From positions 26,802,724-26,866,723 of the forward strand of contig NC_067120.1 of the NCBI RefSeq assembly GCF_021347895.1: a stretch of 64,000 nt of DNA, in the 5' to 3' direction. Position 1 is the first letter of the stretch. The number at the start of each line of letters is the position of its first letter. The stretch comes from Acanthochromis polyacanthus (Eukaryota > Chordata > Actinopteri > Pomacentridae). Below, one piece after another: positions 36,311 through 47,287 of the stretch. The position numbers and the translations under genes were made by a program. Below the pieces are notes generated by a model. It was not told the origin of the DNA, made no database searches, and saw only the letters and a program-made list of their open reading frames with translations.

Positions 36311-39251
36311 TTTTTTTTTTTTTCCTTTTGTCTGCAAGTCCGCTCAAAAATGGCACCAACCACTCATGGTGTCATTGCTTAAGCTTCATGTGCAATTTTT
36401 TTTCTTCTTTGTGACTGTGACCATCACCTGCCCTCATGGCAAATTAACCTATCATGTTTATTTCAAGCTGTTTCCTACATTATGCCATTGAGGGCTGTGC
36501 ACACCCAAGTGAAACATAAAACAAACACAGGACAGACAGAAAGGTGAGGTATAGACAGTGTTCTAAGAGAAAAGGTGCATTTTATTTGTTTGTACTCTTT
36601 AATTCACACCTTAAAACCATTTACAAATCTAAAACCCTTCACAAACACCTAATACGACAAAGTCCCAACTGGATCAATCATGAAGATGTCAGGAGGCCAC
36701 AAGAAGGATAGCAGAGTGAGATCCACAGACACTAACCCAGCAACCTCCACTGACTCAGCAACCGGAGGAACACACTCTATTGAGTTTTGGTAGGTGCCGG
36801 TGTGGTGGGTCTGGCATGCATGAAAACCTCCACCAAAAGGAGGGAGCTGTCCCCTCCAGCCCAAGGAGGTCCACCCAGCCCCCCCGCAGGAGCCACCAAG
36901 CGGAGACCCAGCCCAGGAGCCCAGAGCGACCCCCCCCCGACACAGCCAGAGCCCCAAGGCCCGCGCAGCAGAACGGGCCATAGCGGACCCCCACGGCGCC
37001 CCACCGGCCCACAGCCCCACCTCCCCCACGACCACCGCCCCCCCCATCCTCCCCCGCAACCCGCCCCCCAGACTCCAAACCCCCGCCCCCCCACGGAAGC
37101 AGCCACCCCGCAGGACGCTACCAGCCCCCCCACGACCCCCGGCCCCCGAGGCGATCCGGCACCCGCCCAAACCGAGCGCCGCCCGGGGAACAAGGCCAAC
37201 CACGTCGAGCCACAGGGGACAGCACCTGGAAGATTAGCCAAGCATGCAGTTACACCAAGCTAGCCATTCATGCATATAGACAGAGGATCCTGGGGAGTTG
37301 TTGACTGTAAGTTGTCGTCGATACGGCCCGCTCGATCCTGCTGACAGCGACTGGGTTCCTAACTGAAGACAATCATTAGTTACACAATGCCAACATACAT
37401 AAGCAGCAACATATATTGGGGTGATGTGGTGGTTCTCGCTAACAGGCAGAGTCAGGTTACCAGGTTTAAGTTAAGGGAGTTAACATACGGTGACCATGTT
37501 CGTATAAAATTTAACAACTGATTTTTATTTGAAGCAGAGATTTTCTCCATTGAAATGTGATTTATTAGGAGGTTCAACCAGAGATTAATGTTCAGAGACT
37601 GCTTATTTTTCCAGTTAACAAGGATTGTTTTTTTGGCAATGGCGAGGGCTACAAGTAAGGATTGAGATTGTTTGCGTGGTAGGTCCGTTGTTGTTAAGTC
37701 GCTGAGTAAACACAGACTTGGAGATAGAGGAATCCTGCAGTTTAAGATTGCGGAAAGTTTTTCTGAGACGTTGGTCCAGAAATTTTTTACGGGGGTGCAC
37801 AGCCATAGAGCATGAAAATAAGTATCAGCAGTGTTCTGGGAGCACTGGAGACAGATGTCGGAGTCGGAGAATCCCATTTTGTTCATCATATATTGAGTAA
37901 TATGTGTTCTATGGAGGATTTTGTATTGGATGAGTTGTAAGTTTGTGTATTTTGTCATTTTAAATGCATTATCGCAAATTTGAGTCCAGAAGTCTGGTTC
38001 CGGAGATATAGATAGATCTGACTCCCATTTAGAGATAGGTAAATGTATTGTATCAGTGCTTAAAAGTAGCATATATTTTAGAGAGGGTTTTAGTTGTTGT
38101 CGGAGAAAGCTTTATGATTGCTTCAGCTAATGCCGGCGGCCGGAGCGTGCTTTGAAGTGTTGGGATTCTTTTCTTAATAATATTTTTAACTTGAAGATAA
38201 TGTAAAAATTTCCCGTTTTTTATTTTGTATTTTTGAAGCAAGTTTGTATATGACATGAACGTATTATCTGAAAAGAGGTGGTGGAGATGTGTGATTCCAT
38301 TCTGCTCCCAAACAGCTAAATGGAGCGGCTGATTGTTAACTTGAAAATCAGGGTTGTACCAAATGGGAGAAAACTTACAGGGCTCCAATTTAGAGTTTGC
38401 AATTTCTAATGCCTTCCACCAAGCAGTCAAGGTGGAGGAAATCATTGGGTTTTTAAAACAGTTATGTCGTTTGATGGATGTTGTAATAAAGAGTATGTCT
38501 GAAAGTTTGATGCTATTGCAATCCTTCTGTTCTAATTCTAACCAACAGTTGGTATCTCCGGTAGGTTGTGTCCATACAATAAGATATTGTAGCTGGTTAG
38601 CTAAATAATAATGCATAAAATTTGGTGCTTCTAAACCTCCTTCGGCTTTACTTTTCTGAAGAGTAGATAGACTGATTTTTGCTTTTTTATTATTCCAGTA
38701 GAATTTTGTGATAGCCGAGTCCAGCGACTGGAACCAGTTGGACGTTGGTTTGAATGGAATCATTGCAAAGAAGTAATTTATTTTTGGTAGGATTTTCATT
38801 TTGATAGTAGCTATTCGTCCCATAAGAGATATAGGGAGATTGTTCCAGCGCTGTAGGTCATTGATGATGTTATCCAGTAATGGGGAAAAATTTAAGTGAG
38901 CTAATTCAGATAATTTAGGTGAAATTTTTATGCCTAAGTATTTTAAGTTGCCTGTAGGGAAAGAGTAGTGAGGGTCCTGGTCTGCAGGACTCCATGAATT
39001 TTCGGTGATCGGAAGTAATGTTGATTTTGTCCAATTTATGGAATAATCTGATAACTCTGAAAATTTAGTTATTAAACTAAATACTTCCCTTAATGAAATA
39101 GCCGGTTCTTCTAAATAAAGTAATATATCATCTGCGTATAAATTAATTTTGTGTTCTGTTGCCCCAGAGCGGATTCCTTGGATCCTGACATCCTGGCGCA
39201 CAGCTGTTGCCAACGGCTCAATGAATATCGCAAATAACAAAGGAGAGAGCA
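36311..39251 (-). mobile_element. 5'-truncated L1-group LINE inserted in the LTR
   Basis: The target duplication aattcagtgtctct is at 36297-36310 and 39252-39265. The poly-A tail (poly-T at 36311-36323 on plus) is next to the left copy, and the truncated 5' end is next to the right copy. This is a clean target-primed insertion. It contains ORF2 from inside the reverse transcriptase to the C terminus, plus a GC-rich 3' UTR (36800-37250). Confidence 0.9.
37452..39250 (-). pseudogene. L1-group ORF2, RT palm to C terminus
   Basis: The copy begins LSPLLFAIFIEPLATAVRQD just after the RQGC block. The catalytic motif LYADDILLYLEEP is intact. Then follow FSELSDYSINWTKSTLLPI, NLKYLGIKI, KFYWNNKKAKISLSTLQKSK and EGGLEAPNFMHYYLANQL. 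A frameshift near 38060 leads to the C-terminal part (DTIHLPISKWESDLSISPEP, DICLQCSQNTADTYFHALWL), which is a Cys/His-rich tail, to the stop at 37452. Confidence 0.85.
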
Positions 39252-39833
39252 AATTCAGTGTCTCTGACTCTGGGTTTTATACCCTAGCTCGACTTCAGCT
39301 TAGTACATACACATTTTTACACACAATTCTAACTAGTAGGTACGCCCAGTTGATTAACTCATGGGTTTAAGACACAACCTTCTTCCTATTACACATGCAT
39401 CATTGTATTCTTTCCATCAATCTCTGCTGTTAACACATCCACTTGTTACACACACTTCAGTTGTCATGACAATGTAGGCCTCAGCCCATCCTGTCATCCT
39501 GTGGAAACTCCAAGTTCCTCTTTTCTGAAGAGACTTCTGCTTTTCCCATCCTGCCTGCATACAGCTCAGAACAGCACAGATTACTTCCATTCAAAACTCA
39601 TTTAGTTACACTGAATCACTTCTTTAAATCATTTTTCTTAAGTCTAAACATAATAAATCATCTGAATCATCACTTTAATCAAATCAACAGTCTAGAATAT
39701 ATGTATTTCAGCAAGCATAATCATGTGGTTAACTTATAATGTTTCTCATTTTAACTTTTCATTGGTCTGCTTAAAGCTTTCATTTAGGTAGTGGTTGCTC
39801 CTGGGATCTCAAATAACTAGGCCCCACTTGACA

Positions 39834-39896
39834 TATATATATATATATATATATATATAGATAGATAGATATAGATAGATAGATAGGTGATAGATA
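39834..39896. repeat. TA and GATA microsatellite
   Basis: (TA)n is followed by (gata)n. Confidence 0.9.
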
Positions 39897-39907
39897 AATT
39901 TACTAAC

Positions 39908-41302
39908 CTGGTTGTGCACTGATGTCCCCATTCTGAAGGACTTCCATGCTTGGTTCCCCAGCTCTCGCATGTGGAATGCCATCTGCATTTGACCAACAAG
40001 GAGGTCCTCCTTTCCCCGGTGACTTCGTATCAATTTGGGACAGCCTAAGCACACACAAAGAAAATCTTGTGTGTAAAATAAGTATAACCACACCAGAGAA
40101 GTTTATTATTACCAAAATGGTACATCTTTACTCACAAAAGTGCAACATTTATTTGTAATATGGGAAAAAGGACAGAATTCACGCCGATTTTATAAAATAT
40201 GGAACGTACTACCTTGTTCCTGAACAGCCTCATAGAAATATCTTGCCAAAAAATTTTGGCTTGCGGTTAGAGGTGCCAACCTTGAGCCAAATAACCTTTC
40301 TTGAAAATCTGAATCAACAGATATTAAAGAAGTTAAACATATCCACACACAATAATAATATTAACAGATCTGACTTTAAGTTCTTCTACAAGTATTAAGA
40401 AAAATGCTTCAAACAAAATAGAAAAAATACCCACAGACACAGAAAGTGCATGTAGAACATGAAGAGGTTTAACAAAGACCAGTGTTTTAAAGAGGGAAAA
40501 CTAAAGTAAATTAATTGTTATACTAATTCATAAAACTCGTAATATTATTTCTTTTTCAACTAATAATGACTAATAAATGCTTATTACACCTTTTGAATAA
40601 CTTCCAACACCCCTTATGAGACTGCAAAAGTCATTCTGAAAACTGTACAATATACATACCCGTCAATACAGACATGTATCCACATTCCAAAGAACTTTAA
40701 TTTGTCATTCCCTGTAAAAACAACATAACTGTTTTGCAAAGTTTTTGCAATTAATATTAGATTACTATATAAGAAGTTAACCCTGTGCGTTAAAAAGGTA
40801 AAATGTGTACCATCCATATGCCAAGTGTCATTGGGGCCATGGCTGACATAGTTCTTTCCACTTGCATCCAGATCCCTCATTATTTCAGCAACATTATTTC
40901 TACATCAGCAGGTGGTTAAAATTAGAATAATTCATAATCATTGAGAAAGTACTTTGTAACATTCATAGCCATGTAAAGAAATCAACCTGTAGCAAGGCCG
41001 CACTCTGACATCCCGAACCCGCTTAAGCACTGCCCTGATACCTTGTTCAGGTGAGCAGTGTCTCAACTCACTCTGGAAATCCAAATATTTCACAACATAT
41101 TCAAATATTTAAATTATGAAAAAACACATACGCATAGACAACCGGACTAATACATGTTTGCCTCTGTACATAGCCTGTAACACATCTCTCAAGAAAATAC
41201 ATGCATTTTTTAAATATTTGATCCATTCTTAATGCCTGTTTTAAGGCTTACCTCCACAGCTTCGCGGATTTCAGTGAGAGGTCGTGGGGAGCCTCTCCTC
41301 CT
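39908..41302 (-). pseudogene. Integrase-domain gene, copy 3, 3'-truncated and mutated
   Basis: The DDE integrase core (rve-like) belongs to a large teleost family of transposon origin. Exons on the minus strand are 41252-41302, 40987-41072, 40811-40899, 40660-40711, 40213-40308 and 39908-40044, with consistent GT-AG borders and phases. Blocks are ILRRRGSPRPLTEIREAVE (DNA-binding linker), HCSPEQGIRAVLKRVRDVRV, NYVSHGPNDTWHMDG (first Asp), KLKFFGMWIHVCIDG and CPKLIRSHRGKEDLLVGQMQ. The second catalytic Asp, expected in RSDRG, is His. The exon at 40213-40308 has an internal frameshift. The last exon ends at SVHNQ; the exon with the catalytic Glu is absent because the microsatellite and LTR follow. 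Confidence 0.7.
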
Positions 41303-41312
41303 CAGTATGGAG

Positions 41313-41480
41313 TTAGAACAGTCTCATAATTCACAAATGCACACAGAAGAATTCACAAATGTAAACTGCAATCCACAAATGCACACAGAAGAATTCACAA
41401 ATGTAAACTGGGATTCACAAATGTAAACTGCAATCCACAAATAAATTAAGAAAGTTCACAAATGTATTTCTGCATTCACA
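41313..41480. repeat. Tandem repeat of attcacaaatg units
   Basis: Units of about 30 bp alternate aattcacaaatgtaaactg and aatccacaaatgcacacag, at least seven times. The array lies between the divergent integrase copy 3 and HECT-like gene starts. Confidence 0.75.
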
Positions 41481-41559
41481 AACTGCTTTTGTGTGTGAAT
41501 CTTTTTTGAGACTGCTCTGCCGTCAGCTCGATCCACAAATGCATTTTTTTCAACACGGA

Positions 41560-41724
41560 AGTTTCTGTAGCCAATGAGATGTCTCCCTCCTTTCAGCCAA
41601 TCACAAAAACTCACCCCACGTGGGGGTGAGTGTACTGTTCAGCCAATCATATGAACGCGTCCGCACAGCGTTATACTTGACCCTGTCATTGGGCTGAAGA
41701 GTGAAGCTGCCCGTCGGAGAGACC
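41560..41724 (+). promoter_or_regulatory. CCAAT-rich promoter of the HECT-like gene
   Basis: Three CCAAT boxes (ccaatgag near 41572, ccaatcac near 41599, ccaatcat near 41643), an inverted attgg near 41690, and a near-perfect palindrome around an E-box (ctcaccccacgtggggg) precede the ATG at 41725. The minus-strand integrase copy 3 starts about 0.4 kb away in the other direction, so the region may be bidirectional. Confidence 0.5.
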
Positions 41725-42189
41725 ATGGAGTCTGATGGGGACAATGCTTTAAGTGTAAGTGAAACATAAAAAGGTTTACTTAATTTTTCTAGGTTGTGAG
41801 GTTTGCTCAGATAGTTAGAGAACTGTATGAAATGTGCATATGGTTAAGCGGTTTAACTGTGTATCTAGCGTCATGAGCTAGCGAAATGTATAGCGTCAGC
41901 TAGCAGCGTAACCAAATGGGCTATGTCAACAAGCTATGCTAGCATTCCCGCATAAAATTAAGGTTACTTTAGCATCTTGTGCTTAAGTTTAGGTTGTAGT
42001 AAATATAATGACTGTTTGACAGGGTCTGTCGCCTCAAGCCGAGGTAGCAGCCCGGACTTTTGTCCAGCTGTTGGCCCGGGAGCTGACGTCTTCCACCCCG
42101 ACACAGAGCACATCAGTCAGGGCTGAAGGCAGTGCGCCAGCGCTTGCCAATGGTGGTAGGGTGAGACAGGCTATGACAAGGTGATTGAT

Positions 42190-42535
42190 TGTATTTATGC
42201 TGCTATAAGAAGTCCCATATTCTAGTCAAGCATTTAGTATAGATGGGTTTCTGTGCAACGTTATTGCAGATATGCGCGTGCAGCCAGGGGGCAGAAAGCG
42301 GTGCATTTCGTATTGAACACAAGTCTTGTCCAGCAGCAAAAGAAGGTCAAACGAAAAATAAGTAACAAGGACTTGTTGCGCTGTTAACGGCAAAAACCGG
42401 CAAAAGGATGAATGGAAATGTTTATAATATCCCGAGGGGATGTCATCAGTTTGCCCAAAGAGGAAGGTTAGCTGTTAGGATGTTCACATGCACACTGGCA
42501 TACACACTGGCATCATAAGGTCTCATTTTTAGTCA
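42190..42535 (+). repeat. 0.35-kb segment inverted at 62335-62668
   Basis: It runs from tttatgctgctataagaagt to aaggtctcatttttagtc. The partner lies on the opposite strand, upstream of integrase copy M. It includes an AG-bounded piece (from 42270, atatgcgc) that may have been an exon. Apart from the two ends of this 20-kb interval it was not seen elsewhere in the window. Confidence 0.8.
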
Positions 42536-43056
42536 GACGTTTCCTGTAACATATTTACACGTGACATTGGCGGTTATTATTTTTATTCTGAATGTTAGCA
42601 GGTCTTGTCGTAAACGCTTTGAAAGCGTTCACTAACGTGGCCAACTAGGTCCTGATATTGTAGACATCGAAAACAACCATCATAACACGAAAAATTAAGT
42701 GACATTCAAGGACATTTCAGCAAGTGTTTTTCTCAGTCATGATGCAATGGAAACAAAGACTTTCTTCTATGAAATGACATTATACTGCAATTTAATCAGG
42801 GAGAACTTACCTATCTACACTGATTTCATTTCACTCTGAAGCAGTCCCCTGGTTGCCTGGTTGCACGCATACCTCATATTCTTTGCACACAAGAAACCTG
42901 TCTATTGGCCACTGTAAGATTTTAAGCATTGTAGTCATATCTATAATGAATTATTTTGGTATATTTTTCTTGAATAATTTATAATATATTTTTAATGACA
43001 TAAACAAAACAACAAACTGGTTTCCATTACTAATCATTGTGTCATTCTAATATCAG
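42536..43056. other. Intron of the HECT-like gene, nothing recognised
   Basis: No element or RNA gene was recognised. Confidence 0.4.
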
Positions 43057-43152
43057 GCAGTTTCCTAACATGTTCCAACATCAGCCAAGAGGAAAAAGAC
43101 AGTTCCTGTCCCCCACCTCTTCCGTGGTAAAAAGGACAGATTTCCAAATATA

Positions 43153-43541
43153 CAGCCATGGCCATAAGTTTGGACACAGCATGACTTACTATGTCTGTTT
43201 TGATGTCTATTACAGAACATAACTAATATTTTTTGACAGCACCAGTTTAATTAGTCAACAAATCAACAAGGGATATAATATTATCAATAAAGTCCAACAA
43301 TTGGAACAACTTTGTTCCCGAAACATAATATTAGAAGAAAATAACAAAAAAATGCAGTACTTTCACAACCGAATTTGTAAGAATAACAAAATGACACCAA
43401 ACTCTTTTGATGTTTTTTTAAAATATGAAACTTAATATAGTTCTCAGGAGTTGTGTACTGTATTGTAAGTGACAATTTTGTGGTATTTTCTAAGATTCAC
43501 AAGCGTCATGGTACTTGTGTCCAAACTTATGGCCATGGCTG
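43153..43541. mobile_element. Palindromic Tc1-type MITE, second copy
   Basis: Same family as 28677-29072, in the opposite orientation, between TA pairs at 43151-43152 and 43542-43543. It lies in the HECT-like gene between two exon candidates. Confidence 0.88.
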
Positions 43542-44092
43542 TATGTCCTGCCACAACCACGTTAGCTTACTCCAAAGGGCTCAGAAGAGCTCCAACTCAT
43601 TAATGCTGGCCTTGGTAAGAGGATACTGAATCTGCCAGACAACATGAAGCATGATGAGGTAATCATATAGTGTACAATATTGTGCAAGGCATAACTATTA
43701 ATAAAAGTGTTTGACACTTAATACTACTTACTATAGTAATACCTATGGTCTTGAGACATTTTAAGACATCTTCATATTTGCAAGATATCTTAAGCCATCT
43801 CAAGACATCTTAAGACCTTTGTCCATAGACGCGTCTTATAAGCATGTCTTGACTTACCAACACATCTCAAGACATGTCAACAAATGTGTCTTAAGACACA
43901 TTGATTGCTGGGTATGAAACTTTCACTTTTTTCATCTTTTAAGATTGTGGCTGTACTTGAGGAAGAATATCCGAAACTGAAGACCTTAAAAGGAGGTTGG
44001 ATGTTTTACAAATCTACAGGTAATAATCTTTATCTCCTATTAATAAAATCATTGCAATTAATGTTTGTCATTAAACCTGACAAACATTAATT

Positions 44093-44366
44093 CCATATAT
44101 TCAGACTTTTTCCTACTGAGCCCTGGAAGGACATGGCAAACAAAAACAGGAACCTTATTGGACATTTGCTCTTCAGATGAGCTCTTCTGTGATTATCTAT
44201 CTGTCTTCATGGTTGTCACAGGGAACGGCGACTACATTTGAGAAAACAGGTAATTTTTAGAGATGTTTTGATTCTGAACACTGAACGTGTTAGCATTAGC
44301 TTAGCTACTTAGCTTCGACTACATTTGCATCCCTACATAGCTTAAAGGTTAAACACATGCACCATA
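44093..44366 (+). repeat. Segment duplicated from or to 28405-28676
   Basis: It is nearly identical to 28405-28676, including the gaacggcgactacatttgag block. It lies in an intron of the HECT-like gene. Confidence 0.75.
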
Positions 44367-44752
44367 CAGCCATGGCCATAAGTTTGGACACAAGTACCAT
44401 GACGCTTGTGAATCTTAGAAAATACCACAAAATTGTCACTTACAATACAGTACACAACTCCTGAGAACTATATTAAGTTTCATATTTAAAAAAAACATCA
44501 AAAGAGTTTGGTGTCATTTTGTTATTCTTACAAATTCGGTTGTGAAAGTACTGCATTTTTTTTGTTATTTTCTTCTAATATTATGTTTCGGGAACAAAGT
44601 TGTTCCAATTATTGGAATTTATTGATAATATTATATCCCTTGTTGATTTGTTGACTAAACTGGTATTGTCAAAAAATATTAGTTATGTTCTGTAATAGAC
44701 ATCAAAACAGACATAGTAAGTCATGCTGTGTCCAAACTTATGGCCATGGCTG
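44367..44752. mobile_element. Palindromic Tc1-type MITE, third copy
   Basis: Termini are as in 28677-29072, with TA at 44365-44366 and 44753-44754. It is in the same position relative to the duplicated segment as the 28.7-kb copy, so both moved or were copied together. Confidence 0.88.
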
Positions 44753-44754
44753 TA

Positions 44755-45063
44755 CTTCTTCTTGTGACTACTGTGGTTTGACCCCCTGGATTAATCAGTC
44801 TGTTCAATAATAAAAGGCAGGAAATAAAGGAACTGGTTTAACGACAGGAAGTAGAGGAACTGTGCATTAACCGCATTGGTGGGGCCATAACTTGTCACCC
44901 AGCTGACTATATGGGGACACATTGTATGTATTAATTTTTGATCATAAAATTTTTCCTGTAGCTAATGAAATGAAATAATGCAGCTTTGAAAGAGGTGCAT
45001 TAATGTGACACCTGTCTTATAATAATTTGATCTGTTTGAAAAAAAATGATATTTTGTTTACAG
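44755..45063. other. Intron of the HECT-like gene, nothing recognised
   Basis: No feature was recognised between the MITE and the zinc-finger exon. Confidence 0.4.
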
Positions 45064-45134
45064 GTTTGCCCAATCTGTCTTTCATCATACCCAGCTGATG
45101 TCCTCCCATCTCATGCAAGCACATGTGGTGATGG
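45064..45134 (+). CDS. UBZ-like zinc-finger exon of the HECT-like gene
   Basis: The acceptor tttacag precedes GTTTGCCC and the donor is GATGG then gtaaga. It encodes VCPICLSSYPADVLPSHAST and then CGDG: CxxC, then H, then C four residues on, the spacing of ubiquitin-binding UBZ-type fingers. It joins the next exon at 45620 in phase. Confidence 0.7.
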
Positions 45135-45799
45135 GTAAGAGGTTTATTATTTCTGGTGAAAGACTGAAGATAATAACCTGTTCTGAGTGAGTGAACTACA
45201 GTAAAGAGCATCATGTTTAATTTTATTTTAGTATTACTATAAGCTATGAATGTGCTTCTCCGTGTTATGCGTTTTGGGTTTAGAGAGTACAGTACATCAG
45301 GCCTTCCTTACCTTTTGTAACTTAATGGCCACCTCAGATTGTTCAGAAATGTAAAATGAACACCTTTCTTTATTAATAATAATCATAATAATAATAAAAA
45401 TAACAACAACATAACATTACACATGCTTACGTTTATCTGAAATATCAGGTTTAGTGGCTCTTTTGTGATTTCTTTCAGCTCTACATCATTGCCTGTCATC
45501 TGTTTATCCAAATTTTATGTATTCAGGGCCATATTTAATCACAACATTGTTTGGAGCGTGTATTGTTGCAGAGCTGTCTCTCACACCACATTTTTTTTCC
45601 CCTTTCTGTGAATGGACAGCACTCCACCTTGTGTAGTCGCCAGTCCCCCAAGGGGACAGGAATTGGCAGGACAGGAAATGCCAGGACCGTCACGTCCACA
45701 ACTGGCTGCAGGTAATTGCCCCACAACAATTACAAATGCAGTGTTATATTGTTACCAAAAATGTTATTGAAGGAACTTTGATCCTATGGAGTAATAGGA

Positions 45800-46190
45800 G
45801 TGCCAAATCAAAATATAAATAAATAAATAAATAAATAAATGTGGAAATATAAAGATAAATAAATAATTAAATAAATAAATGTGGAAATATAAAGAGAAAT
45901 AAATAATTAAATAAATAAATGTGGAAATATAAAGAGAAATAAATCATTAAATAAATGTGGAAATATAAAGAGAAATAAATAAATAAAAAGGAAAATTTTG
46001 TCTTTGCTTTTACCTTTTCTGTTTTTTCCTTTTATTTATTTATTTATTTATTTATTTCTCCTTATATTTCCACATTTATTTATTTATTTCTCTATATATT
46101 TCCTTATTTAATGATTTATTTCTCTTTATATTTCCACATTTATTTATTTATTTTATTATTTATTTATTTCCCTTTATATTTCCTCAATCC
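45800..46190. repeat. AT-rich minisatellite with internal inversion (left arm)
   Basis: Units of aaataaatgtggaaatataaagag repeat about four times and are followed by the same motif inverted (ctctttatatttccacattt). This makes a palindrome inside the arm. The mirror copy is at 50810-51110. Confidence 0.8.
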
Positions 46191-46718
46191 ACCAAGAAAA
46201 GGAAAAATGCAAATCAGTTTGCTCTGGGCGGGGATTCTGAACACAGGAGTCCTGCCTGACACCAGCTCCCAGCACGGCTGAAGTGAAGCCATGTCACCGT
46301 TGAGCTTCGGCTTATTCTGCCACTGATAAGAAAATAAACATTAATTTACCGAATTAGCAGCGTCCTTTCAGTGTCTGATGGCAGATTCAGCCGAAGCTCC
46401 ACGGTGACACGGCTTCACTTCAGCCGTGGTCGGAGCTGGCGTCAGGAAAGAAGCCTGTGTGCGGGTACGACTCCCCACCCTGAAAGGAAGCCCCGCCCAG
46501 AGCAAACTGATTTGCATTTTTCTATTTCATGGTGTCAGGTCATTATGAAATAACCACCAAGAAATAAAATGCAAATCAGTTTGCTTTCACTTGGTGATAT
46601 GAAGAGTAGATACGACACGCCCCTCTGAGCAGCGTGCCTACGGAGACGCTAAGCTAGTGGGGGCAAAGTTTCAGTGTTTTCCATTGATGTGTACGGCACG
46701 AAAATTAAAACAAGAAGA

Positions 46719-46798
46719 ATGCCGGCTCATTGTGCGGCATACAGTTGCACACTACATCGGACGATCAAGACAAGGAAACTTGGAATAACTTTCCACAG
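46719..46798 (+). CDS. THAP zinc-finger first exon (left arm)
   Basis: ATG at 46719 opens MPAHCAAYSCTLHRTIKTRK, then LGITFHR, with donor CACAG then gtaaga. The MPxxCxAxxC start and GITFHR block are the beginning of a THAP C2CH domain, the DNA-binding module of P-element-, Kolobok- and THAP-type proteins. The rest of the domain (Trp, the C and H pair, AVPTIF box) is not found in the window. An identical exon, inverted, is at 50133-50212. Confidence 0.75.
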
Positions 46799-47287
46799 GT
46801 AAGAATAGTTTTAGGCTCGTTTTTTATTATTAAATCTTTTGAGGGTCTATGAGAGCTAACTAGTTAGCCATTAGCAAAACATTAACACGAGCTAACAGCT
46901 GGACAACCAAATACCAGACGATTAATAGTAGCTGTAGTATAGCTGTACAAGCAGTAATACGAAAAGTACAAGCAGCAGTAGTAGTATAAGTAGCTGTTAG
47001 AGTCGTAGACGTAGTATCAGCATGTGTAATAGTATTACAAGTTGTAGTAGCAGTGACAGTATCAGGAGCAGTAGTTGGTGTATTACCACTAGTAGTAGCA
47101 TTACTATTAATACCACCAATACTACCACTAGTATTCTCTTGTGAGATCTGATAAGGTAAAGTGAAATATTGCATTAACAACAATGCTCCCTCCTGCATTG
47201 AAACAACAAAAGTACCAAAGAACAGAACTTTTGAAAAATAGTGTTCCTTTTTATCTTTTTGTCTGTTTGTACATTAACTTCCTCAAG

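Larger units (their letters stand above)
35085..39833 (-). mobile_element. LTR of a retrotransposon or endogenous retrovirus, split by an L1
   Basis: On the minus strand the unit starts tgtcaagtggggcc and ends actgactgaca, so it has TG...CA ends with inverted TGTCA. A TATA box (tataaaaccc, complement at 39272-39281) and a polyadenylation signal (aataaaacg, complement near 35565) are in the right order for U3-R-U5. Without the L1 it is about 1.8 kb. The flanks are TA repeats, so the target duplication cannot be read. No gag, pol or env is beside it, so it appears solo. A second copy begins at 63373. The family is not identified. Confidence 0.55.

Noticed and set aside
36649..37263. Gly-rich and Pro-rich frames of 150-180 codons
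   Set aside because: They are the GC-rich 3' UTR of the L1 copy. Neither strand shows a domain.
41590..41640. A terminator hairpin at cacccc-acgt-ggggtg
   Set aside because: It lies between CCAAT boxes upstream of a start codon and contains an E-box; a promoter site is more likely.
46860..47198. Thr/Ala-rich frame
   Set aside because: It is a translation of gta/act trinucleotide-rich sequence in the transposon arm, mirrored at 49792-50071.
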